A stretch of 35,841 nucleotides of DNA from Rufibacter ruber. GTDB lineage: Bacteria > Bacteroidota > Bacteroidia > Cytophagales > Hymenobacteraceae. How positions within the stretch are numbered: the first letter of the stretch is position 1; each line of letters opens with the position of its first letter. Made by a program: the position numbers and the translations under genes. The stretch covers positions 1-35,841 of the forward strand of contig NZ_LRMM01000058.1 of assembly GCF_001647275.1 (NCBI RefSeq). Direction: 5' to 3'. Positions 16,695-23,949 of the stretch are shown piece by piece. The notes beneath the pieces are model-generated. The model worked only from the letters and a program-made list of their open reading frames with translations, was not told the origin of the DNA and did not search any database.

Positions 16695-18242
16695 ATGCCC
16701 AACCAAAATATTGACCCCATTTTTCAATTGATAAAATCACTCTCGCCCTCAGAGAAACGGCACTTCAGGCTGTTTACCAACAAGAGCGGCTCCAGTGAAG
16801 ACTTGAAGTTTCTGCAGCTGTTTGATGCCCTGGACCAGCAGGAAACCCTAAACGAAATCCAGATTCTCAAACAGGTGCCCAGCATTAAAAAGGCACAGTT
16901 GGCCAACCTTAAGAGCAACCTGTACAAGCACCTGCTCTCCAGCCTACGGGCCTACCATGCTCCCCAGAACCTGGATATTCAGCTGCACGAGCAGCTGGAC
17001 TACGCCCGCGTACTCTATAACAAAGGGTTCTACCAGCAAAGCCTCAAAATGCTGGACAAAGTAAAGGTAGCGGCGCTGGAGTCAGAGTTGCCGCACATTG
17101 CCCTCACCGCTATTGACCTGGAAAAACTAATTGAGAGCCAATATATTACCCGCAGTTTGAGCGGCCGCGCCGAAAGCCTGACCCAGGAGGCCACCTCGGT
17201 CTCTACCCATTTGGCCCAAATGCACCAGCTCTCCAACGTAGCGCTCAGGCTCTATGGCCATTACCTCAAAGTCGGGCTTGCCCGAAACCAGGAAGACTAT
17301 GCCTCCATTACCGCTTTCTTCCAGGAGAACCTGCCGGTGATTGAATTGCAGAAGGCGGGCTTTTATGAGAAGCTGTACTTCTACCAGGCCCACGTGTGGT
17401 ACCACCTCATGACCCAGGACCTGAAAGCCTGCTACCGCTTCGCCCAGAAATGGGTAGACCTGTTTGACCAGTACCCGCACATGAAGGAGCGGCGGCCGGT
17501 GTTGTACATCAAAGGCATGCACAACCTGCTCAACGCGCTCTACAACCTGCTGTACCACTCCAAATTCATTCAGGTGCTGCAGCAGTTAGAGGATTTTGCC
17601 AATGACCCCAAGCGCCGGTCTACCCCCAACATTGACACTCTTCTGTTCCTGTACATTTACACGAACAAGATCAACGCCTATTTCTTAGAAGGCAAGTTCA
17701 CTGAGGGGCTGCAGATCATACCCGGCGTATTGCAGAACCTGGAAGGCTTTCAGGCGCAGCTAGACCCGCACCGCATGCTGGTTTTCTACTACAAGATTGC
17801 CAGCCTGTACTTTGGCAGCGGCAATTTCAGGAAAGCCATTGAGTACCTGAACAAGGTCATTCACCACCGCAACACCAGCCTGCGCGAAGACCTGCAGTGC
17901 TTCGCCCGCATTCTCAACCTCATTGCCCACTACGAGGCCGGTTATGATGATGACGCCCTGGATTACCAAATCAGGACCGTCTACCACTTTCTGGGCAAAA
18001 TGGACAACCAGCAGCAGATGCAGGTGGAGATTTTCAAGTTCCTCCGCAAGGTGGGCGGCATTGCCCCGCACCAGGTGAGAGACGCCTTCAGTGAATTAAA
18101 GGAACGTTTGATCCAGATTTCGCAGAACCCCTATGAGCGGCGGCCCTTCCTGTACCTTGACATTATCTCCTGGCTGGAAAGCAAGATTGAGAATATTCCG
18201 GTACAGGAGGTCATGCGCCGCAAAGTGGGCCGGTTGAAATAG
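16695..18242 (+). CDS. Helical-repeat (TPR-like) protein of unknown function
   Basis: 515 residues, soluble, no signal peptide or membrane segment. The N-terminus (FQLIKSLSPSEKRHFRLF, then KKAQLANLKSNLYKHLLSSL, residues about 10-80) is a small charged helical domain. After it the chain is almost wholly helical, with repeated patterns such as ARVLYNKGFYQQSLKMLDKV and ASLYFGSGNFRKAIEYLNKV that read as TPR-like hairpins. This suggests a protein-binding scaffold. I recall similar conserved proteins in Bacteroidota, but I cannot name a function. It is divergent from leuA over a 146-bp gap, so a shared control region is possible, but nothing in it indicates a role in amino-acid synthesis. Confidence 0.85.
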   Translation: MPNQNIDPIFQLIKSLSPSEKRHFRLFTNKSGSSEDLKFLQLFDALDQQETLNEIQILKQVPSIKKAQLANLKSNLYKHLLSSLRAYHAPQNLDIQLHEQLDYARVLYNKGFYQQSLKMLDKVKVAALESELPHIALTAIDLEKLIESQYITRSLSGRAESLTQEATSVSTHLAQMHQLSNVALRLYGHYLKVGLARNQEDYASITAFFQENLPVIELQKAGFYEKLYFYQAHVWYHLMTQDLKACYRFAQKWVDLFDQYPHMKERRPVLYIKGMHNLLNALYNLLYHSKFIQVLQQLEDFANDPKRRSTPNIDTLLFLYIYTNKINAYFLEGKFTEGLQIIPGVLQNLEGFQAQLDPHRMLVFYYKIASLYFGSGNFRKAIEYLNKVIHHRNTSLREDLQCFARILNLIAHYEAGYDDDALDYQIRTVYHFLGKMDNQQQMQVEIFKFLRKVGGIAPHQVRDAFSELKERLIQISQNPYERRPFLYLDIISWLESKIENIPVQEVMRRKVGRLK

Positions 18243-18246
18243 TTCA

Positions 18247-18284
18247 CGTTTTTGGCCCCTTTTTTGGAAAACAGGCAAAAACAG
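18247..18284. repeat. GTTTT/AAAAC palindrome
   Basis: Imperfect copy starting 4 bp after the stop of the helical-repeat gene. Confidence 0.65.
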
Positions 18285-18365
18285 AGGTTCCGCTTTGCCA
18301 TAGCCAGTCAATACTGAGGAGCACCGCCACGTCTATTCGTTCTCAGTTCAGGCCGTGGCTAGAAA

Positions 18366-18405
18366 TTGTTCAGTAGTGAACACTTGCTTGTTCACCACTG
18401 AACAA
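18366..18405. repeat. 17-bp stem inverted repeat
   Basis: TTGTTCAGTAGTGAACA (18366-18382), a 6-nt loop, then TGTTCACCACTGAACAA (18389-18405); one mismatch. No T-run follows, so it is not an ordinary terminator. It lies in the 345-bp gap upstream of the metallopeptidase and could be an operator or an RNA hairpin. It does not belong to the other repeat families here. Confidence 0.75.
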
Positions 18406-18587
18406 GTAGACTTATGGGGTTTTTATTAGTTCCTGGAAATTAACTGATTATAAATCTGGCATAGCCCTTGACTTAGCTGTTTGAAGGCGCGGCATGTCTT
18501 TGTTGGTCTGGTGTTCAGGGTACCTGGCCTAACTTCCGGCAAAAGAACAGCCGAGGCTTTTATAAACAGAATCCTCAAATTATTTCC

Positions 18588-20096
18588 ATGCTCCGTCTCC
18601 TGCTCGTCTTTGCTCTCTTTTCTTTCGCCTTCCCTTTCACGTCCTCTCCTCTTGCGCAGGGGGCCAGCACTGATATTTTCTATCTCGTCAAGCCTTTGCT
18701 CCCCCACAGTGCGGCCTTACAGGTTTCCTTTCAATACAGAAGCAACGCGGCTGGTAAATTGGTGCTCAGGTTTGAGAACAATTCCTGGGGCGACAGGGAT
18801 CTCTTCAACTGCCTGACGGGACTTACCGTAAGCCCAGCCCCGCAAAGCATTGAAATGCTGCCAGACAGCAGCCTGATCAAAATAATAGCGCAACCTAACC
18901 AGGAATTGCAGGTCCGGTACGCCATTAGGCAAGATTTCAATGTGACGCTCAAAAACGTTCACCGGTACCGCCCAATTGTTCAGAAAGAGTACTTTCATGT
19001 TCTAGGGATGCGCCTGTTTCTGGTGCCTGAAAACCTGTTTCAAAGCGACTCAGATTCAGCAAGGATTGAAATCAACTGGGCTGCCCCAGCGGCTGGCCAT
19101 ATCTTCCACAGCAACTTTGGGCCGGGCCTCCGGCAGAAGGCGAACCTGACCAAAGACATGCTGTATTCTACATTTTTTATAGGTGGCGATTTCAGGAGGT
19201 ACAGTTATAGCTGGAAAAACCAGACCATTTACTTGGTCACCCGGGGTAACTGGTCCTCATTCACAGACCAGCAGGTGTTGGATATTCTCAAAGCCACCAT
19301 TCCGGCACAGATGGTTTTTTGGAAAGACAGACTAGACGCGCCCTTTTCGGTAAGCCTGCTCCCCACGTTTGAGGAGTGGACAGACTCCTCCAAGTCTTTC
19401 TCTCTGGGCGGGAGCGGCTTGCTGAATTCCTTTATCTCCTTCTCCTCTAACAACCCAGGCACAGAGCTCAAGATGTTGCGCTGGCTCTATAACCATGAAC
19501 TGCTTCATCGCTGGATTGGCCAAACCCTGGTTAATGAGGAAGAGGAAAAACAGTATTGGTTCAGTGAAGGATTTACTGACTATTACGCCTATAAACTCAT
19601 GCTCAGGAATAAGCAGATCAGCCTGGAGGATTTTCTAGACGTGATCAACAAAGAGGTATTGGCACCTCATTATCAGTCACCGGTCAGAACCCTCCCCAAC
19701 TCAGAACTCACGCAGCAAAAATTCTGGTCTGACAGGCAATACAATAAACTCCCCTACCGGCGAGGCCTGCTCTATGCCCTGCTCCTGGACAGCCAGCTAA
19801 AAAAGAAATACCACGGTAAGAAAAGCCTGGATAATCTCATGAAAAACCTGATGGCCCAAGCCAAAAAAAGTGGTGACTTCAAATTCAACCATACTGTCTT
19901 TCAGGACCAGTTAGACACCTACTTAGGCTCAGCAGCCATTACTGAATTTGGAAGATACATTCTGCAAGGGAATTGGATCAATTTTGAAGAATCTCTTCCT
20001 GCAGGCTTACTTCTGGAGACGCAAAAAGACATTCCGGCAATCATTATTTCACCATTGGCCAATAAAAAGAAACTGGCGGATTTACTGGGTAAATGA
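18588..20096 (+). CDS. Secreted M61/M1-like metallopeptidase
   Basis: 502 residues. Residues 1-24 form a signal peptide (LLLVFALFSFAFPFTSSPLAQG), so the protein is exported. The zinc site is HELLH at 303-307, and the third zinc ligand E327 lies in WFSEGFTDYYAYK, the gluzincin arrangement. Order and spacing (19 residues between H307 and E327) and the SEGFTDYY motif resemble family M61 (glycyl aminopeptidase type) more than classical M1. The N-terminal part (about 30-250) would be the beta-rich domain that precedes the catalytic domain. I see no obvious C-terminal PDZ domain, which many M61 members have. Substrate unknown. It stands alone between a repeat-containing gap and a decayed gene. Confidence 0.82.
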   Translation: MLRLLLVFALFSFAFPFTSSPLAQGASTDIFYLVKPLLPHSAALQVSFQYRSNAAGKLVLRFENNSWGDRDLFNCLTGLTVSPAPQSIEMLPDSSLIKIIAQPNQELQVRYAIRQDFNVTLKNVHRYRPIVQKEYFHVLGMRLFLVPENLFQSDSDSARIEINWAAPAAGHIFHSNFGPGLRQKANLTKDMLYSTFFIGGDFRRYSYSWKNQTIYLVTRGNWSSFTDQQVLDILKATIPAQMVFWKDRLDAPFSVSLLPTFEEWTDSSKSFSLGGSGLLNSFISFSSNNPGTELKMLRWLYNHELLHRWIGQTLVNEEEEKQYWFSEGFTDYYAYKLMLRNKQISLEDFLDVINKEVLAPHYQSPVRTLPNSELTQQKFWSDRQYNKLPYRRGLLYALLLDSQLKKKYHGKKSLDNLMKNLMAQAKKSGDFKFNHTVFQDQLDTYLGSAAITEFGRYILQGNWINFEESLPAGLLLETQKDIPAIIISPLANKKKLADLLGK

Positions 20097-20132
20097 GAGT
20101 AGACATCCGGTTCTTGCCAGAACGCGCTTCCG

Positions 20133-20170
20133 CTGTTTCTAGCCTGTTTTTTAAAAAACAGGCCAGAAAC
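20133..20170. repeat. GTTTT/AAAAC palindrome, strong copy
   Basis: GTTTCTAGCCTGTTTTTT pairs with AAAAAACAGGCCAGAAAC with one mismatch in 18 bp and no loop to speak of. It follows the metallopeptidase stop by 36 bp. Confidence 0.85.
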
Positions 20171-20286
20171 AAAATACCGCTTTGCTTCCCTAAGAAAATC
20201 TGATCTTACAGCTTCTGCCAATTCATATCATCCTTACCTTCAGCAGTCGCAACACTTCTCTCCTAACACTGTTGAAACCGAACCCC

Positions 20287-20747
20287 ATATATGTAGAAAC
20301 ACACATAGAAACCTCCCTGGAGCGACTATGGGAATTTACCCAGCCCCAGAAATGCATCAGGAATGGGACTTGCGCTTCCATTTCATAGCATATTTACCCA
20401 AGCACTCTAAAGACGAACCACAGCGGTTTCTGTACCAAACGCAAATTGGATTTGGTTAAAAGTAATATGGCGAAGGCAAGAGCACCGGGACCCACAGCAA
20501 AGTAACCGGAGAAAGCACGTCTGCCTTAAAATTTTGGTCAGACGAGAAAATTTCGCTTATCAAAACAGGTTCTGGGTACTGGAACTATATTCCTATCGCC
20601 AGCGGCGTGAAATTTATAACTTGGTTTGATTACCAAACCAGATATGGATTTGTAGGGAAAGTAGTAGATAAGATTTTATTCAGGCCGCTCATTGGCTGGG
20701 CCACCGCCTGGAGCTTTGATGCCCTCACAAGATGGCTGGAGAAATGA
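20287..20747 (+). pseudogene. Decayed SRPBCC-like gene
   Basis: No single frame is open, but two frames join into one recognisable protein. Frame from 20287 reads IYVETHIETSLERLWEFTQ. A one-base loss near 20341-20347 shifts to the frame from 20346, which reads PEMHQEWDLRFHFIAYLP and YQTQIGFG, then hits TAA at 20457 and TAA at 20463. The same frame continues GEGKSTGTHSKVTGESTSAL, FWSDEKISLIKTGSGYWNYI, WFDYQTRYGFVGKVVDKI and RPLIGWATAWSFDALTRWLE to TGA at 20745. The pair of stops can be explained by loss of a T near 20457 and gain of a T near 20466. The pattern (ETSLERLWEFTQ, EWDLRF, GYWNYIP, RPLIGWATAWSFD) is what I recall from a family of SRPBCC-like proteins, sometimes linked to DoxX-like genes. 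The start codon also appears lost (ATA). The family name is from memory. Confidence 0.75.
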
Positions 20748-20985
20748 CAGCACCCCCGTTACCAACAGCCCTGCTGGCCCAAGCGGCCCGGGAATTACCC
20801 CAACCGGAAGCGCATGAACATGAATAGGTCCATCTTACAATGGTTTTAAAAGATCATCTCTTCAATAAACGGGTGACACTAGACAGGCAGTCTAATTCAT
20901 AGGGTACTGATCTGCACAAGAGTGGTTTAATTGGGCATAGGGAAACCTGTAGCAGGTAAATAGGATACCCCCTCCCCTAAAACTC

Positions 20986-21549
20986 TCAGCTTGCCATTAA
21001 GGTATCCAGAAAGTAGCCCTCCTCCCTTAGCTGGGCCTTATACTTCCAGAGTTCCAGCTCTTCCATGACCAGATTGGCCAGGTATTTCAGGGTGAGCTGG
21101 TCTTCCAGGGAGAACGTTCTGGGTTCTCTGTCTACCAGACACACCGCGCCCAATTGAAAGCCGTCATGCGTTCTCAGGGGAGCCGCGGCGTAGAACCTGA
21201 GCCCGAACTCGCCGGCCACAAACGGGTTGGCCAGCAAAGAAGGCTGCTCCAGGGCATCTGGAAACACGGTTGGGTTTTCATTGAGAATGGCCAGGCCGCT
21301 CAAACTGCTGCCGCGGTCAACTTCAGTAATCCCGTCCAGCCCCACCTGCGCCTTTAACCAGACCCGCTCCCTGTCTACAAAAGAGATCATGGCCACCGGT
21401 ACTTTGAACAGGTGGGCCGCCAAAGACACCACATGCCGCAGGGTGCCCTCTGTTTCTGCATCAACCGGGTTGGGGTGGTTGGTATCTAGAATGCGGTACT
21501 CGTGTAATTTGGTAAGCCGTTCCTGATCATTCTCAGGAATAATATTCAT
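20986..21549 (-). CDS. Stand-alone GAF-domain protein
   Basis: About 187 residues, nearly all one GAF domain (residues about 20-165). The typical core is present: FKVPVAMISFVDRERVWLKAQVG, the SGLAILNENPTVFPDAL segment, then FYAAAPLRTHDGFQLGAVCLVDREPRTFS. No histidine kinase, cyclic-nucleotide or DNA-binding domain is attached. Such single GAF proteins resemble the sensor half found in front of many bacterial kinases and may bind a small ligand or sense redox or light, but no ligand can be assigned. The ATG at 21549 (MNIIPENDQERL) is preferred over 21573, because N-termini of this group usually begin close to the ENDQERL helix. It is convergent with the decayed gene. Confidence 0.85.
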   Translation of the reverse strand: MNIIPENDQERLTKLHEYRILDTNHPNPVDAETEGTLRHVVSLAAHLFKVPVAMISFVDRERVWLKAQVGLDGITEVDRGSSLSGLAILNENPTVFPDALEQPSLLANPFVAGEFGLRFYAAAPLRTHDGFQLGAVCLVDREPRTFSLEDQLTLKYLANLVMEELELWKYKAQLREEGYFLDTLMAS

Positions 21550-21706
21550 TCTTAAAGCTCGTCGCATCATCAAAAATTCAAACGCTCATATCAACTTCAC
21601 AGCGGTATTTCGCCGGCTGCGCACTTCTTAGGTGTACGGGGAGAGGTAGATTCCGTTGGAAAAATCCTGCTGGTTTCTTTGCAGACTGCCATTGCCGCTG
21701 TACTTT

Positions 21707-21745
21707 CTGTTTTTAGCCTGTTTTTCAGAAAACAGACCCAAAACG
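21707..21745. repeat. GTTTT/AAAAC palindrome
   Basis: Inner CTGTTTTTCAGAAAACAG is nearly perfect; the outer arms are imperfect. Confidence 0.78.
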
Positions 21746-21929
21746 CCCTGTAGCCGTTTTCAGGCAGGCGTTCCATGGCTGCATCAGGGATCTTACCCGC
21801 AATAACCCTCTGAAAGTCAACACTAAAAAACTTCAACCCCCTTCCACCCTCCGCGGGGCGCGGTTTAAAGTACCATAACAGTTCTGGCTGGTCACGGCTT
21901 GTCTGGCCAAAGTTCTTCCGGTTTCGCCT

Positions 21930-21937
21930 TATCTTTG
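21930..21937 (+). promoter_or_regulatory. -7 box upstream of the bestrophin gene
   Basis: TATCTTTG fits the Bacteroidota TAnnTTTG consensus exactly, 45 bp before the start codon. No good -33 TTTG is seen at the usual distance. Confidence 0.4.
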
Positions 21938-21982
21938 GGCAGCGGACAGGTGAGATGTATCTGCCCCTGAAAATTAGCACCT

Positions 21983-22843
21983 ATGATCAACTACAACCCC
22001 AAAGACTGGTTCATCTTCATCTTCAGGTTCTCCAAGTCAGACACGTTCAGGCAACTGCTTCCGCTTTTGATTATGGTGGGCATTTACGCGGGTTTCATCT
22101 CTTTTCTGGAGAACCACTACCTGCAGCTGTCGCAGAATGACAACCTCAAGAATGTGGGGCTCATGCACAGCGTGCTGGGGTTTGTGCTATCGCTATTGCT
22201 GGTGTTCAGAACCAATACCGCCTATGACCGCTGGTGGGAAGGCCGAAAGGTCTGGGGCAGCCTCACCAACGTTTCCAGAAATTTAGCGCTTAAGCTGCAG
22301 GCGTGCGTGAAGGACCAGGAGACGAGGAGTTATTTCCGGCAGATGATCCCCAACTTCGCCTTCGCCCTAAAAAACCACCTGCGTGAAAATGAGGATTACC
22401 AGGAGCTGGACCCGGTCTTAGATTTAAAACCAGAGAAGCACCTGCCCAACCAGATTGCCTGCGCACTCTTTGACAAAGTTAACGCCCTGCACCAGCAAGG
22501 CGCCCTCACCACCGCCCAGCTGCTGGTGCTAGATGAAGAAATCAAGACCTTAACAGAAATTACCGGCGCCAGCGAACGGATCAAGAACACGCCCATTCCT
22601 TTTACCTACAGCGTGTTCATCAAGAAGTTCATCTTCTTTTATGTCATGACGCTGCCGTTTGGGTGGTCGTTCAGCATGGGGTATTATGTGATTCCGGTGG
22701 TCATGCTCATTCTGTACGCCATGGCCAGCCTGGAGCTGATTGCTGAGGAAATTGAGAACCCGTTCGGGACCGATGACAATGATCTGCCGCTAGACCAGAT
22801 CTGCACCAACATCAGGAAACACGTGGCCGAACTGCTGGATTGA
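21983..22843 (+). CDS. Bestrophin-family membrane channel
   Basis: 286 residues of the bestrophin-like (UPF0187/YneE) family: ion channels of the inner membrane, anion- or cation-selective depending on the member. The diagnostic stretch is LVFRTNTAYDRWWEGRKVWGSLTNVSRN (residues about 72-100), preceded by two hydrophobic helices (about 26-45 and 58-75). Two more hydrophobic segments (about 212-228 and 232-248) precede the conserved ENPFGTDDNDLPLDQI, which fits the C-terminal belt of known structures. Length is typical for bacterial members. Ion selectivity cannot be read from sequence. The ATG at 21983 directly precedes INYNPKDWFIFIF, a common start for the family. A strong terminator lies about 100 bp after the stop. 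Confidence 0.92.
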   Translation: MINYNPKDWFIFIFRFSKSDTFRQLLPLLIMVGIYAGFISFLENHYLQLSQNDNLKNVGLMHSVLGFVLSLLLVFRTNTAYDRWWEGRKVWGSLTNVSRNLALKLQACVKDQETRSYFRQMIPNFAFALKNHLRENEDYQELDPVLDLKPEKHLPNQIACALFDKVNALHQQGALTTAQLLVLDEEIKTLTEITGASERIKNTPIPFTYSVFIKKFIFFYVMTLPFGWSFSMGYYVIPVVMLILYAMASLELIAEEIENPFGTDDNDLPLDQICTNIRKHVAELLD

Positions 22844-22873
22844 TAGTGCCATTTTCACCGGGCGGCTCATTTC

Positions 22874-22913
22874 CTGTTTTTGGCCTGTTTTCAGAAAAAC
22901 AGCTCCAAAACAG
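22874..22913. repeat. GTTTT/AAAAC palindrome
   Basis: CTGTTTTTGGCCTGTTTT pairs with AAAACAGCTCCAAAACAG with three mismatches or wobbles. It lies 30 bp after the bestrophin stop. Confidence 0.8.
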
Positions 22914-22940
22914 CCTTGCCAGATAGTTTGGCCAAAACAA

Positions 22941-22980
22941 AAAGAGCCAGCGGCGCATGCATTGCCCGCTGGCTCTTTTT
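22941..22980 (+). terminator. Intrinsic terminator after the bestrophin gene
   Basis: A 13-bp perfect stem (AAAGAGCCAGCGG with its complement), a 12-nt loop and a run of T directly after the stem on the plus strand. Its A-rich left side would serve the opposite strand, so it may separate the convergent bestrophin and YceI genes both ways. Confidence 0.88.
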
Positions 22981-23051
22981 TTAGGGTGGAAGCCGGTAGG
23001 GCTTCTGATTTTGTCTCTGGCACAGCGGCTGCCTAGGCCTCTGGAGAGATT

Positions 23052-23090
23052 CTGTTTTAGACCTGTTTTCTGAAAAACAGCCCTAAAACG
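23052..23090. repeat. GTTTT/AAAAC palindrome
   Basis: CTGTTTTAGACCTGTTTT with CTGA loop and AAAACAGCCCTAAAACG. Second copy in the 332-bp convergent gap between the bestrophin and YceI genes. Confidence 0.78.
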
Positions 23091-23175
23091 TTATCACCGG
23101 CAAGTTTTACGCTGATTAAAACGCTTTTACAACAGGAAAACCAGAAAACGGTAAACTGGTTCAGCGGTGAGAGGC

Positions 23176-23712
23176 TTAGCCTTGTTTCACCAGCTGAATC
23201 TCAGCGTGCAGGCGAATCTCATCACTCACCACCACGCTTCCGGCCTCGGTCACGGCACTCCAGGTCAGCCCAAACTCTTTGCGGCTGATCTTGCCCGTAA
23301 CAGTGAAACCGGCTTTGGTCTGGCCATACGGGTCAACCACAATCCCCCCCAGCTCTACGTCAAGGGTTACCGGGTGGGTATTGCCTTTGATGGTGAGGTC
23401 CCCGTGCAGCTTGGCAGAGTCGCCACTGGTTTTCTCATAGCGGTTGCCCACAAATCTGATTTCGCCGTGGTTGGCAGTATCAAAGAAATCAGGGGATTTC
23501 AGGTGGGTGTCGCGCTGCTCGTTGTTGGTGTTGATAGAGTTCACATCGGCGGTGAACACTACGCTGGCGGTGTTGTCAAAATCGTCCCCCTCGGTTTCAG
23601 CCTCTACACTGAACGTCTGGAAATAACCGGTAACGGTGGTGATCATTAAGTGCTTCACCTTGAACTGCACTTCACTGTGGGTGGGGTCCAGAGACCATTT
23701 GGTAGTTGCCAT
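23176..23712 (-). CDS. YceI-family protein
   Basis: About 178 residues of the YceI family: a lipocalin-like beta-barrel that binds isoprenoid or other lipids in its structural members. The pattern is clear: WSLDPTHSEVQFKVKHLMITTVTGYF at the start, then TASVVFTADVNSINTNNEQRDTHLKSPDFFD, LTIKGNTHPVTLDVEL and the end region. There is no signal peptide, so this copy is probably cytoplasmic, unlike E. coli YceI. The ATG at 23712 is chosen because MATTKWSLDPTHS begins the family domain; the open frame runs 65 codons further upstream through a palindrome with no family similarity. The ligand is unknown. Confidence 0.92.
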   Translation of the reverse strand: MATTKWSLDPTHSEVQFKVKHLMITTVTGYFQTFSVEAETEGDDFDNTASVVFTADVNSINTNNEQRDTHLKSPDFFDTANHGEIRFVGNRYEKTSGDSAKLHGDLTIKGNTHPVTLDVELGGIVVDPYGQTKAGFTVTGKISRKEFGLTWSAVTEAGSVVVSDEIRLHAEIQLVKQG

Positions 23713-23847
23713 AGTTGTATTGTTAGTTGATGGTTTGCGGCCCGAGCTAAGGTATACGATCCCCACTGCTTCGGGTTGATTTACCGTTAAAACATTTAAT
23801 GTACCTACATAGATAAAGAAATCAGCTTTCCGCTCCAAACAAATTCT

Positions 23848-23884
23848 CTGTTTCTGGCCTGTTTTTTTGAAATCAGGCCCAAAC
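23848..23884. repeat. GTTTT/AAAAC palindrome, degenerate copy
   Basis: GTTTCTGGCCTG with a T-run loop and CAGGCCCAAAC. Lies between the YceI and FUSC genes. Confidence 0.7.
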
Positions 23885-23949
23885 CGGCCATCTGCCCCTG
23901 CTGTCAATGCCTTCTGGTTTACAGCAGTTTACCTGCCCTGCAATGGGAG

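Larger units (their letters stand above)
21550..21982. other. Divergent gap between the GAF and bestrophin genes
   Basis: 433 bp. It holds one palindrome (21707-21745) and a -7 promoter box for the bestrophin gene (21930-21937). A minus-strand open frame through it (127 codons) has no recognisable protein pattern and crosses the palindrome, so I leave it out. Confidence 0.6.

Noticed and set aside
21597-21980. Minus-strand open frame of 127 codons in the GAF/bestrophin gap
   Set aside because: It runs through a palindrome copy, has no domain-like pattern, and the promoter box of the bestrophin gene lies inside it.
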